From positions 1-27,574 of the forward strand of contig DCHZ01000036.1 of NCBI GenBank assembly GCA_002315385.1: a stretch of 27,574 bases of DNA, in the 5' to 3' direction. Below are positions 1 through 7,571 of the stretch, piece after piece; positions within the stretch are counted from its first letter, which is position 1; the number at the start of each line of letters is the position of its first letter. The notes beneath the pieces were generated by a model, which saw only the letters and a list, made by a program, of their open reading frames with translations, searched no databases and had not been told where the DNA came from. Source of the DNA: Firmicutes bacterium UBA1739 (GTDB lineage Bacteria > Bacillota > Clostridia > Peptostreptococcales > Anaerovoracaceae). The translations under genes and the position numbers were made by a program.

Positions 1-94
1 TCAAGAGTGGCTGAGGGACAGGCCCGATGAAGCCCGGCAACCTGAATTATTCAAGGTGCTAATTCCTGCAGACCGGTTCTGGAAGATGAGGAGC
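1..94 (+). promoter_or_regulatory. SAM-I (S-box) riboswitch aptamer, 5' edge cut by window
   Basis: The leader shows the S-box core: GAGGGA at 13-18, GGCCCGATGAAGCCCGGCAACC at 21-42 (kink-turn and P2/P3 region), and a purine-rich 3' strand at 82-94. Most of the 5' strand of P1 lies before base 1. S-box RNAs bind S-adenosylmethionine and usually switch transcription off when SAM is high. The switch can be seen here: 82-91 can pair with 111-120 (9 of 10 pairs) as an antiterminator, and this competes with P1 and with the terminator at 111-131. The first gene downstream is SAM synthetase, which fits end-product control. Confidence 0.93.
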
Positions 95-109
95 ATAAAC
101 AGAATTCAA

Positions 110-141
110 GCCTCTTCTTCAATGCAAGAGGTTTTTTATTT
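110..141 (+). terminator. Riboswitch expression-platform terminator
   Basis: The arms CCTCTT (111-116) and AAGAGG (126-131) close a 9-nt loop and are followed by a T-rich run (132-141). The 5' arm is also the strand taken by the antiterminator pairing with 82-91. Termination should therefore be favoured when SAM holds P1 closed. Confidence 0.88.
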
Positions 142-193
142 GTATTCGGAAAAAAGGAACCGCGAAAATTATATAACAAAAGGAAGGTGCAGA

Positions 194-1333
194 ATGAAAA
201 GATTGTTTACATCAGAATCAGTAACCGAAGGACATCCGGATAAGATTTGCGACCAGATTTCGGATGCAATTTTAGATGCTATTATGGAGAAGGATCCAAA
301 CGGAAGAGTAGCGGCGGAAACAATGGTAACTACGGGTCTGGTAATGGTTGCGGGAGAAATTACAACAGACTGTTACATAGATATTCCCAGAATTGTCAGA
401 AGCGTTATAACTGACATAGGGTATACCCGAGGTAAATTCGGCTTTGATGCGGAAAACTGTGCGGTATTGACTACAATAGACGAACAGTCCGGAGATATTG
501 CCATGGGAGTTGACCGTGACGGGGCAGGAGACCAGGGCCTGATGTTCGGATATGCCTGCAATGAAACTGAGGAGTTAATGCCTATGCCGATAGCCCTTGC
601 CCATAAACTGGCAAGAAGACTTGCCGGTGTAAGAAAGGAAGGAATACTTCCATATCTCAGACCTGACGGCAAGACTCAGGTCACAATTGAGTACATAGAC
701 GGAAAACCGCAGCGTGTTGATACCGTGCTGATTTCTACCCAGCATGATCCGGAAGTCAGTCGGGAACAGATTAAAGAAGATCTCATAGAATATGTAATAA
801 AGGATGTTATTCCCGAAGAACTTATGGATGATAAAACTATATATCATGTAAATCCCACAGGCAGATTTGTGGTAGGCGGACCTAACGGAGACAGCGGGCT
901 TACCGGAAGAAAAATAATTGTCGACACCTACGGAGGATATGCGAGACACGGAGGCGGCGCTTTTTCGGGGAAAGATCCTACAAAGGTGGACAGAAGTGCG
1001 GCTTATGCCGCAAGATATGCCGCAAAAAATATTGTGGCTGCGGGACTTGCGGAAAAATGTGAAATTCAGCTGGCATATGCAATAGGAATAGCCGAGCCTG
1101 TATCCGTAATGGTGGAGACTTTCGGAACAGGAATAATTCCTGATGAGAAAATTGCCGAAATTACATCGAACATTTTTGATTTCACACCGAAGGGTATAAT
1201 CAGAGATCTGGATTTGAGAAGACCTATCTACAGACAGATTGCGGCTTACGGGCACATGGGAAGAACCGATATAGATATTCCCTGGGAAAAAACCGACAGA
1301 ACGGAGATCTTAAGAAAAGAAGCAAATATATAG
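194..1333 (+). CDS. metK: S-adenosylmethionine synthetase
   Basis: This enzyme makes S-adenosylmethionine from methionine and ATP in the cytoplasm. The 379-residue protein has the usual family length. Visible signatures are GHPDK at residues 13-17 (H14 is the family's conserved active-site histidine), GAGDQG at 110-115, and the glycine-rich GGGAFSGKDPTKVDRS stretch in the C-terminal half. The reading frame stays open upstream to base 56, but that part overlaps the riboswitch and terminator. The ATG at 194, preceded by AGGAAGGTG at 181-189, begins the family's normal N-terminus (MKRLFTSESV) and is the real start. Control is by the SAM riboswitch. lysC follows after 61 bp without an obvious terminator, so both genes may be read from the same leader. 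Confidence 0.98.
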   Translation: MKRLFTSESVTEGHPDKICDQISDAILDAIMEKDPNGRVAAETMVTTGLVMVAGEITTDCYIDIPRIVRSVITDIGYTRGKFGFDAENCAVLTTIDEQSGDIAMGVDRDGAGDQGLMFGYACNETEELMPMPIALAHKLARRLAGVRKEGILPYLRPDGKTQVTIEYIDGKPQRVDTVLISTQHDPEVSREQIKEDLIEYVIKDVIPEELMDDKTIYHVNPTGRFVVGGPNGDSGLTGRKIIVDTYGGYARHGGGAFSGKDPTKVDRSAAYAARYAAKNIVAAGLAEKCEIQLAYAIGIAEPVSVMVETFGTGIIPDEKIAEITSNIFDFTPKGIIRDLDLRRPIYRQIAAYGHMGRTDIDIPWEKTDRTEILRKEANI

Positions 1334-1394
1334 CGGCAAAGTGTTGCTAATGCAGTTTTTTACATATATAATTAAATTTCAAGGAGACAATAAA

Positions 1395-2738
1395 ATGGGA
1401 ATAAAAGTAGCTAAATTCGGAGGTTCATCTGTTGCGGATGCAATTCAGATGAAAAAAGTAAAAGATATTATCACTGCCGACCCGGACAGAAGATATATCG
1501 TGGTATCGGCACCGGGAAAAAGATTTGCCGAGGACAGTAAAATGACAGATCTGCTCTATCTGTGCAAAACACATATTGAGCACAATGTACCGTTTAATCA
1601 GGTTTTCCAGGTAATCTGGGACAGATTCAAGATTATGGTTATGAATCTCGAACTGGATTTGGATATTGATCCGTATTTTGTCGAAATCAAAAGAGAGCTT
1701 GAAAACGGTGCCAGCAATGATTATGCTGCCAGCAGAGGGGAGTATCTGAGTGCGGTAGTGGCAGCAAAATTTTTCGGATTTGATTTTGTGGATCCGAAGG
1801 ATTTCATTAAATTTGATGATAACGGTAAATTTATGCCGGAAAAAACAAACGAATTACTGAGAGAAGAACTGGCAAAGCACGAATATGCCGTGATTCCGGG
1901 ATTTTACGGAGCAAAGCTTGACGGAAGTATTAAAACATTTTCGAGAGGCGGTTCGGATATCACCGGCTCTCTGGTTGCGAGGGCAGTAAATGCCGAAGTA
2001 TATGAAAACTGGACGGATGTTTCGGGATTTCTGATGGCGGATCCGAGAATTGTGCCGAATGCGAGACCGATTTCAAAGGTAACGTATAAGGAACTGAGAG
2101 AATTGTCATATATGGGCGCATCGGTGCTTCATGATGAGGCGGTATTTCCGGTTAAAGAAGCCAATATTCCGATTAATATAAGAAATACCAATGAACCGGA
2201 TAACCCGGGAACAATAATCGTCGGTGAGGATGAATGTGTTGAATCCGATGAAATTATTACAGGAATATCGGGAAGAAAAGGCTTTACCGTAATAGGTGTG
2301 TATAAAGACGGAATGAACTCGGAAGTAGGATATGTTAAACGTCTGCTGACGGTTCTGGAGAATTATAATATTTCATTTGAACATCTGCCGTCGGGAATAG
2401 ATACCGTATCGGTAATAATTTCCACTACTAAGCTTGAAGGAATTCTGGGAGATGTTTTGGAAGACATCCAGAAAAAAATGAGCCCGGACAGTCTCGAGGT
2501 AAGTCAGAATCTGGCATTAATCGCCACCGTAGGTCACGGAATGATTCAAAGACAGGGCGTTTCGGCAACACTGTTTACGGCTTTATATAATGCCGGTGTT
2601 AACATTAGAATGATTGACCAGGGTTCAGGCGAATTGAATATTATTGTCGGGGTTGAAGAAAAAGATTTTGAAACAGCCATTAAGGCAATTTACGATGCTT
2701 TCGTGGAAAAGAAAGTCCTTAACGGAAAGCAGGATTAA
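1395..2738 (+). CDS. lysC: Aspartate kinase (aspartokinase)
   Basis: Aspartokinase phosphorylates aspartate, the first step toward lysine, threonine and methionine. The chosen ATG at 1395 gives 447 residues. It has AAGGAG at 1381-1386 and starts directly on the family N-terminus (MGIKVAKFGGSSVAD). The open frame reaches back to 1341, but the extra 18 residues lack a good ribosome site. The amino-acid kinase domain covers roughly residues 3-290, with KFGGSSV at 7-13 and SRGGSD at 183-188. The C-terminal part (about 300-447) reads as the paired ACT regulatory domains that bind feedback amino acids. I cannot tell from the sequence whether lysine, threonine or both inhibit it. It is a monofunctional enzyme with no homoserine dehydrogenase part. 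Its place behind the SAM riboswitch and metK links it to methionine supply. Confidence 0.95.
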   Translation: MGIKVAKFGGSSVADAIQMKKVKDIITADPDRRYIVVSAPGKRFAEDSKMTDLLYLCKTHIEHNVPFNQVFQVIWDRFKIMVMNLELDLDIDPYFVEIKRELENGASNDYAASRGEYLSAVVAAKFFGFDFVDPKDFIKFDDNGKFMPEKTNELLREELAKHEYAVIPGFYGAKLDGSIKTFSRGGSDITGSLVARAVNAEVYENWTDVSGFLMADPRIVPNARPISKVTYKELRELSYMGASVLHDEAVFPVKEANIPINIRNTNEPDNPGTIIVGEDECVESDEIITGISGRKGFTVIGVYKDGMNSEVGYVKRLLTVLENYNISFEHLPSGIDTVSVIISTTKLEGILGDVLEDIQKKMSPDSLEVSQNLALIATVGHGMIQRQGVSATLFTALYNAGVNIRMIDQGSGELNIIVGVEEKDFETAIKAIYDAFVEKKVLNGKQD

Positions 2739-2759
2739 CTTTTATAATGGGGTGAAAGT

Positions 2760-3011
2760 ATGAAGAATGTATATAACGATTATGAAATTGAAAATGATAC
2801 CGTCGAATCAGTGGAGGAGATGAATCCGACTCCACAGTTTCAGAAACCGGAGCCTGTAAAAAAACGAAGAGTGGAATATGATAAAAAAGGAAGAGTGAGA
2901 AAAGACAACAGCATGGGTGTACTTAAGGGTGTCGCTTTGATTCTTTTTATCACACTGGTATGCTGGTATGCATTTCATGCCTGCGGAGCGGATATATTTG
3001 GCGTAAGATAA
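2760..3011 (+). CDS. Small single-pass membrane protein, function unknown
   Basis: This 83-residue ORF starts at ATG 2760, 21 bp after lysC, with GGGGTGAAAG at 2749-2758 as ribosome site. Residues 1-30 are acidic and proline-containing. Residues 33-50 are strongly basic (KKRRVEYDKKGRVRK). One hydrophobic helix lies at about 53-73, and a short tail ends in GADIFGVR. The basic stretch before the helix predicts a cytoplasmic N-terminus. There is no signal-peptidase site and no domain I recognise. It sits 46 bp before secA, and spacing suggests co-transcription with lysC and secA. A role in secretion or envelope is only a guess from position. Confidence 0.75.
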   Translation: MKNVYNDYEIENDTVESVEEMNPTPQFQKPEPVKKRRVEYDKKGRVRKDNSMGVLKGVALILFITLVCWYAFHACGADIFGVR

Positions 3012-3057
3012 CCTGAGCTGTCTGACCTTCGGGAATAGCTGGACAAAGGAGAGATAA

Positions 3058-5790
3058 ATGGGATTTTTAGAAAAGATACTGGGAGATTTAAACGAAAAAG
3101 AAGTTAAAAAAATTGAGAAAATTGCAGATAAAGCCGCAAGGCTGGAAGATGAAATGCGACTGCTTACAAATGAGGAAATAGCGGGAATGGCAGAAAAATT
3201 CAGGGCAAGACTTGCGGAGGGTGAGACTTTAGATGATATTCTGCCGGAAGCATATGCGGTATGCCGCGAAGCCTCTGACAGGGCACTGGGAATGAGACAT
3301 TTCTATGTACAGCTTGTCGGCGGTGTTGTTCTCCATCAGGGAAAAATTGCCGAAATGAAAACAGGTGAAGGTAAAACTCTTGTAGCCACATTGCCGGCAT
3401 ATCTGAATGCGCTGGAGGGCAAAGGAGTTCACATCGTTACCGTGAATGACTACCTCGCCAAAAGAGATATGGAATGGATGGGCAGGTTGTATAAATTTCT
3501 CGGACTTTCAGTCGGCTGCATAGTAAACGGAATGTCTATGGAGGAGAGAAAGGCCGCTTATGCCTGTGATATTACCTATGGTACAAATAATGAATTCGGC
3601 TTCGATTTTCTCAGGGATAATATGGCTATTTATGCGGACCAGAGACTGCAGAGAGGCAGACATTTTGCAATCGTCGATGAAGTCGACAGTGTTCTGGTGG
3701 ACGAGGCAAGAACACCTCTGATTATTTCCGGTGAAGGCGACAAATCGACGGAAATGTATCAGGTGGCAAACACTTTTATCAGAAATATGAAGCGTGAGGA
3801 AGACTACGAAGTTGATGAGAAAGATAAGAGCATAGCTATTTCGGAAGCAGGAGTTGAAAAAATAGAAAAAGCCTTCGGCATCGAGAATTTCTCGGATCCG
3901 GAAAACATGGAATTGAATCATCATCTCATGATAGCACTGAAGGCCCGGGATATCATGACCAGAGATATTGACTATATCGTCAAAGATGGAGAGATTGTAA
4001 TTGTAGATGAAATTACGGGTCGATTAATGTTCGGAAGACGATACGGTGACGGACTTCATCAGGCAATAGAGGCAAAGGAAAATGTAAAAGTAAGGCGCGA
4101 ATCCAGAACCCTGGCAACAATCACAATTCAGAATCTGTTCCGCGGATACGATAAAATCGCGGGAATGACCGGTACGGCAAAAACAGAAGAAGAAGAATTC
4201 AGAGAAATATATAATATGGATGTAATATCAATACCTACAAACAGACCTACGGTACGTATTGATGCGCCTGATGCCGTATATGCCACCGAGACCGGGAAAT
4301 ATAAGGCAATAATTAAGGAAATAGAGGAAACTCATAAGACGGGACAGCCTCTGCTGGTGGGTACAATTTCCATTCAGAATTCCGAAAAAATCAGTGCGAG
4401 CCTCAAAAAGAGAGGTATTAAGCACAACGTACTTAACGCAAAGCATCATGAAAAAGAGGCTGCGATAATTGCCGAAGCCGGAAGATACGGAGCGGTTACG
4501 ATTGCAACCAATATGGCCGGCAGAGGAACGGATATTATTCTGGGAGGAAACCCCGAATTTCTGGCCAAGCTTGAAATGAAAAAGAAGGGCTATGACGATG
4601 AGGCAATTTCATATGCCTCAAGTATGATATTCCTGGAAGATCCGGAGCTTATTAAAGCCAGAGAAGAATATAACAGCTTTTTCGAAAGATTTAAGGCTGA
4701 AAGAAAAGAAGAGCATGATAAAGTCATAGAATTAGGCGGCCTTCATGTAATAGGAACGGAACGTTATGAATCAAGGCGTGTGGACAATCAGCTCAGAGGC
4801 CGTTCCGGAAGACAGGGTGACCCCGGTTCATCGCAGTACTATGTATCTCTGGAAGACCCTCTCATGAAAGTTTTCGGCGGCGAACGAATTCAGCATATGG
4901 TGCAGAGAATGGGTATGGAGGAAGATGATGCCATCGAAGCAAAGGTTCTTACCAAATCCATAGAAAATGCACAGAAAAAGGTTGAAGGAAGGAACTTCGG
5001 AATACGAAAATATGTTTTGCAGTACGATAATGTAATGACAAAACAAAGAGAGATAATCTATAAAGAAAGAACCAGAGTTTTGGAGGGTGAAAATCTTCGT
5101 GAGCACCTGTTCTCGATGCTGGATGAAATTGTCGAAGAATATATTGATATGATGTCGGTGGTTTCAAAATATGCGGAGGAATGGGATTTTGAAGAACTCC
5201 AGAGAAATATCAATAAAATCTGTGCGAACGCACCTAAGATAGAAATAGACACTTTATCTCAGCTGGAGCCTGAAGATATCAAGGAAGAAATAATCAGGCT
5301 TTTTGAAGAAATGTATCGTCAGAAAGAAGAACTCATCGGAGAGGAACGTGTTCGCGAAATCGAAAGAATGATTCTGCTGAAGGTAGTCGATACCAAGTGG
5401 ATTGAGCATATTGATGCCATGGAACAGCTTAAACAGGGTATAGGTCTCAGAGCTATCGGCCATGAGGATCCCGCTGCGGCATATGCAAAAGAGGGCTTTG
5501 AGATGTTCGAGCTCATGATCAGAACAATAAAAGATGATATGGTGAGATACTGCTTTAATGCAACCGTGGAAACATCTACCGACAGAAAAGAGATTGTGAC
5601 TGTAGGCTCAGGCATCAAACAGGAATTTGTGGATGAGGAGGTAAATTCGGCACAGGGAGTGGAGGCCCCTCTGAATAATCCGGATCAGTCTCAGGAACCT
5701 GTAAGAAGAGGCCCCAAGGTAGGAAGAAATGATCCGTGTCCATGCGGAAGCGGAAAGAAATATAAGAACTGTTGTGGAAAGGGTGAATAA
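3058..5790 (+). CDS. secA: Protein translocase ATPase SecA
   Basis: SecA is the ATP-driven motor that pushes preproteins through SecYEG. At 910 residues it is full length. Walker A is MKTGEGKT at residues 100-107, the DEAD-like Walker B is VDEVD at 206-210, GMTGTAKTEEEEF marks the start of the second ATPase half, and NMAGRGTDI (M486-I493) is the conserved SecA motif. The C-terminus carries a zinc-binding SEC-C tail with CPC at 894-896 and CC at 905-906; this type of tail contacts SecB or ribosomes in other species. ATG 3058 follows AAAGGAG with short spacing. prfB starts 2 bp after the stop codon. Confidence 0.98.
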   Translation: MGFLEKILGDLNEKEVKKIEKIADKAARLEDEMRLLTNEEIAGMAEKFRARLAEGETLDDILPEAYAVCREASDRALGMRHFYVQLVGGVVLHQGKIAEMKTGEGKTLVATLPAYLNALEGKGVHIVTVNDYLAKRDMEWMGRLYKFLGLSVGCIVNGMSMEERKAAYACDITYGTNNEFGFDFLRDNMAIYADQRLQRGRHFAIVDEVDSVLVDEARTPLIISGEGDKSTEMYQVANTFIRNMKREEDYEVDEKDKSIAISEAGVEKIEKAFGIENFSDPENMELNHHLMIALKARDIMTRDIDYIVKDGEIVIVDEITGRLMFGRRYGDGLHQAIEAKENVKVRRESRTLATITIQNLFRGYDKIAGMTGTAKTEEEEFREIYNMDVISIPTNRPTVRIDAPDAVYATETGKYKAIIKEIEETHKTGQPLLVGTISIQNSEKISASLKKRGIKHNVLNAKHHEKEAAIIAEAGRYGAVTIATNMAGRGTDIILGGNPEFLAKLEMKKKGYDDEAISYASSMIFLEDPELIKAREEYNSFFERFKAERKEEHDKVIELGGLHVIGTERYESRRVDNQLRGRSGRQGDPGSSQYYVSLEDPLMKVFGGERIQHMVQRMGMEEDDAIEAKVLTKSIENAQKKVEGRNFGIRKYVLQYDNVMTKQREIIYKERTRVLEGENLREHLFSMLDEIVEEYIDMMSVVSKYAEEWDFEELQRNINKICANAPKIEIDTLSQLEPEDIKEEIIRLFEEMYRQKEELIGEERVREIERMILLKVVDTKWIEHIDAMEQLKQGIGLRAIGHEDPAAAYAKEGFEMFELMIRTIKDDMVRYCFNATVETSTDRKEIVTVGSGIKQEFVDEEVNSAQGVEAPLNNPDQSQEPVRRGPKVGRNDPCPCGSGKKYKNCCGKGE

Positions 5791-5792
5791 TA

Positions 5793-6903
5793 ATGGTACA
5801 GTTAGACCAGATCAAGTACGAACTTAATCAAAAAACTGAAATTATAAAAGAATTGGGTGTTTCCCTTTGACCCGGCAAGTATCAGCAGCCGTTTAGAAGA
5901 ATATAATAAAAAAGTTGAAGAAGAAGGATTCTGGGACGACCATGAGAATGCCCAGAAGCTTCTTAAAGAAAAAAAATCTCTTGAAATCCGACTGCAGGAA
6001 TTCAATGATCTTAATACGGCTCTCTCCGATGTGGAGACTCTGATTGAAATGGCGGAGGAGGCCGGAGACGAATCCATGATAGAAGAAATAGAGGAAGCAT
6101 ATAAGCAGTTACTGAGTGACATGGATTCAATGAGAATCAAAGTGCTGCTGTCGGGAGAATACGACAGAAATAATGCTATTATTTCCATTCATGCAGGTTC
6201 GGGGGGCACCGATGCCCAGGATTGGGCGGAAATGCTTATGCGAATGTATCTCAGATGGGCCGAAAGAAAGGGATATAAGATCAGAACTATTGATTATCAG
6301 GATGATACGGAAGGCGGAATCAAAAGTGCGGCATTTTTCGTTGAAGGTGAATATGCCTACGGATATCTGAAGAATGAAAAAGGAGTTCATCGTATAGTCC
6401 GAATATCGCCCTTCGATTCATCCGGAAGACGTCACACATCTTTCGCATCCCTTGATGTTATGCCTGAAATCGATGATGAGATTAATTTTGAAATCAATCC
6501 TGATGACATACGTGTAGACACGTACCGTTCCAGCGGAGCGGGAGGCCAGCATGTAAACAAAACAGAGTCGGCAATTCGTATTACCCATCTGCCTACCAAT
6601 ATTGTTGTAACCTGTCAGAATGAGAGATCTCAGCATCAGAACAGAGAAGTTGCCATGAAAGTGCTGAAATCAAAGCTGATAGAGCTGGCGGAGAGAGAGC
6701 ATAAGGAAAAAATAGATGAGTTAAAAGGTGATTACGGACAGATTACCTGGGGAAGTCAGATAAGGTCATACGTTTTCCATCCGTATACGATGGTAAAAGA
6801 TCACCGCACCGGTGCCGAAGTGGGAAATGTCCAGTCTGTAATGGACGGCGACATTGATTTTTTCATAAATGAAAAGCTGAAAGGAACAGTTAAGGAAAAA
6901 TAG
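5793..6903 (+). CDS. prfB: Peptide chain release factor 2 (programmed +1 frameshift)
   Basis: RF2 recognises UAA and UGA stop codons and triggers peptide release. The gene is read in two frames. ATG 5793 starts a 25-codon lead that ends at CTT, followed by in-frame TGA at 5868-5870. A +1 slip at CTTTGAC continues in the frame running from GAC 5869 to TAG 6901-6903. The product is 369 residues. The stop-codon-reading tripeptide SPF falls at 205-207 and the catalytic GGQ at 250-252, the same numbering as E. coli RF2, which supports this start and this splice. A naive call would begin at GTG 5857 and lose the first coiled-coil segment. The gene begins 2 bp after secA and ends 2 bp before the HAD gene. 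Confidence 0.97.
5855..5871 (+). other. prfB programmed +1 frameshift site
   Basis: The slippery codon CTT (5865-5867) and TGA (5868-5870), followed by C, form the classic RF2 autoregulatory CTTTGAC. When RF2 is scarce the ribosome pauses at its own UGA and slips +1. The stimulating internal Shine-Dalgarno is only GGGTG at 5855-5859, with 5 nt before CTT. The classical arrangement is AGGGGG with a 3-nt gap. The element is therefore present but weaker than the textbook version. Confidence 0.9.
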
Positions 6904-6905
6904 AT

Positions 6906-7571
6906 ATGATAATAAAAGCTGTACTGATAGATTTTGACGGAACACTCGGAAATACAAATGAAATTATTTTTAAGAGTTTTCAGCACACCTGGCGTACTTT
7001 TACGGGAAGCGAAATAGACGTTGAGGAGGTCAAAAGCTTTTTCGGAGAACCTTTTGAGGTATCCGTAAGAAGACTGTTCGGAGAAAAAAATATACGTGAG
7101 GCGACAGACGTATACAGAGCCTTTCAGAACAGCAGGGTTCCGGAACTGGTAAACACTTTTCCCGGTATGAAAGAACTGGTACTCAGATTAAAAGAGAGCG
7201 GCTATAAAGTCGCTCTTGTCACATCCAGAGTAAGGAAAAGTGCATACAGCTTTCTGAAAAAATTTGAGATTTTTGAGTGTTTTGATTTAATTGTTACATA
7301 TAATGACATTATACGTTATAAGCCGGATCCGCAGTCGATTGAGCTGTGTCTGGAGGCTTTCGGTTTGCAGCCGGAGGAAGCGGTGATGATTGGAGACAGC
7401 AGCTTTGACATTGAATGTGCCGGAAATGCCGGCTGCAGATCTGTGCTGGTGGACTGGTCGGTTCTGTCACCGGAAGAAAGGGCTTCACTTAAACCGGATT
7501 TTATTGCCGAATCAGCCGATGAAATATTTGAATGGATTCTGAAACAGAACGGAGAAATGGATAATAGATGA
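6906..7571 (+). CDS. HAD-superfamily phosphatase (Gph/PpaX-like)
   Basis: This 221-residue haloacid-dehalogenase hydrolase should dephosphorylate a small metabolite in the cytoplasm. Motif I is DFDGT at residues 9-13 (D9 nucleophile, D11 acid/base), followed by a helical cap domain (about 17-85). Motif II is the VTSR region, motif III the K of KPDP, and motif IV is GDSSFDIECA near the C-terminus. The layout matches phosphoglycolate phosphatase/PpaX-type proteins, but the substrate cannot be read from sequence. It starts 2 bp after prfB and its stop shares the ATGA overlap with addB (7568-7571), so it is translationally coupled within the run. Confidence 0.87.
   Translation: MIIKAVLIDFDGTLGNTNEIIFKSFQHTWRTFTGSEIDVEEVKSFFGEPFEVSVRRLFGEKNIREATDVYRAFQNSRVPELVNTFPGMKELVLRLKESGYKVALVTSRVRKSAYSFLKKFEIFECFDLIVTYNDIIRYKPDPQSIELCLEAFGLQPEEAVMIGDSSFDIECAGNAGCRSVLVDWSVLSPEERASLKPDFIAESADEIFEWILKQNGEMDNR

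Noticed and set aside
56..193. Upstream extension of the metK reading frame
   Set aside because: It covers the riboswitch and terminator, and the 46 extra residues are unlike any SAM synthetase N-terminus; ATG 194 has the ribosome site.
575..1255. 226-codon open frame on the - strand inside metK
   Set aside because: Pure antisense shadow of a conserved gene; no ribosome site and no recognisable domain.
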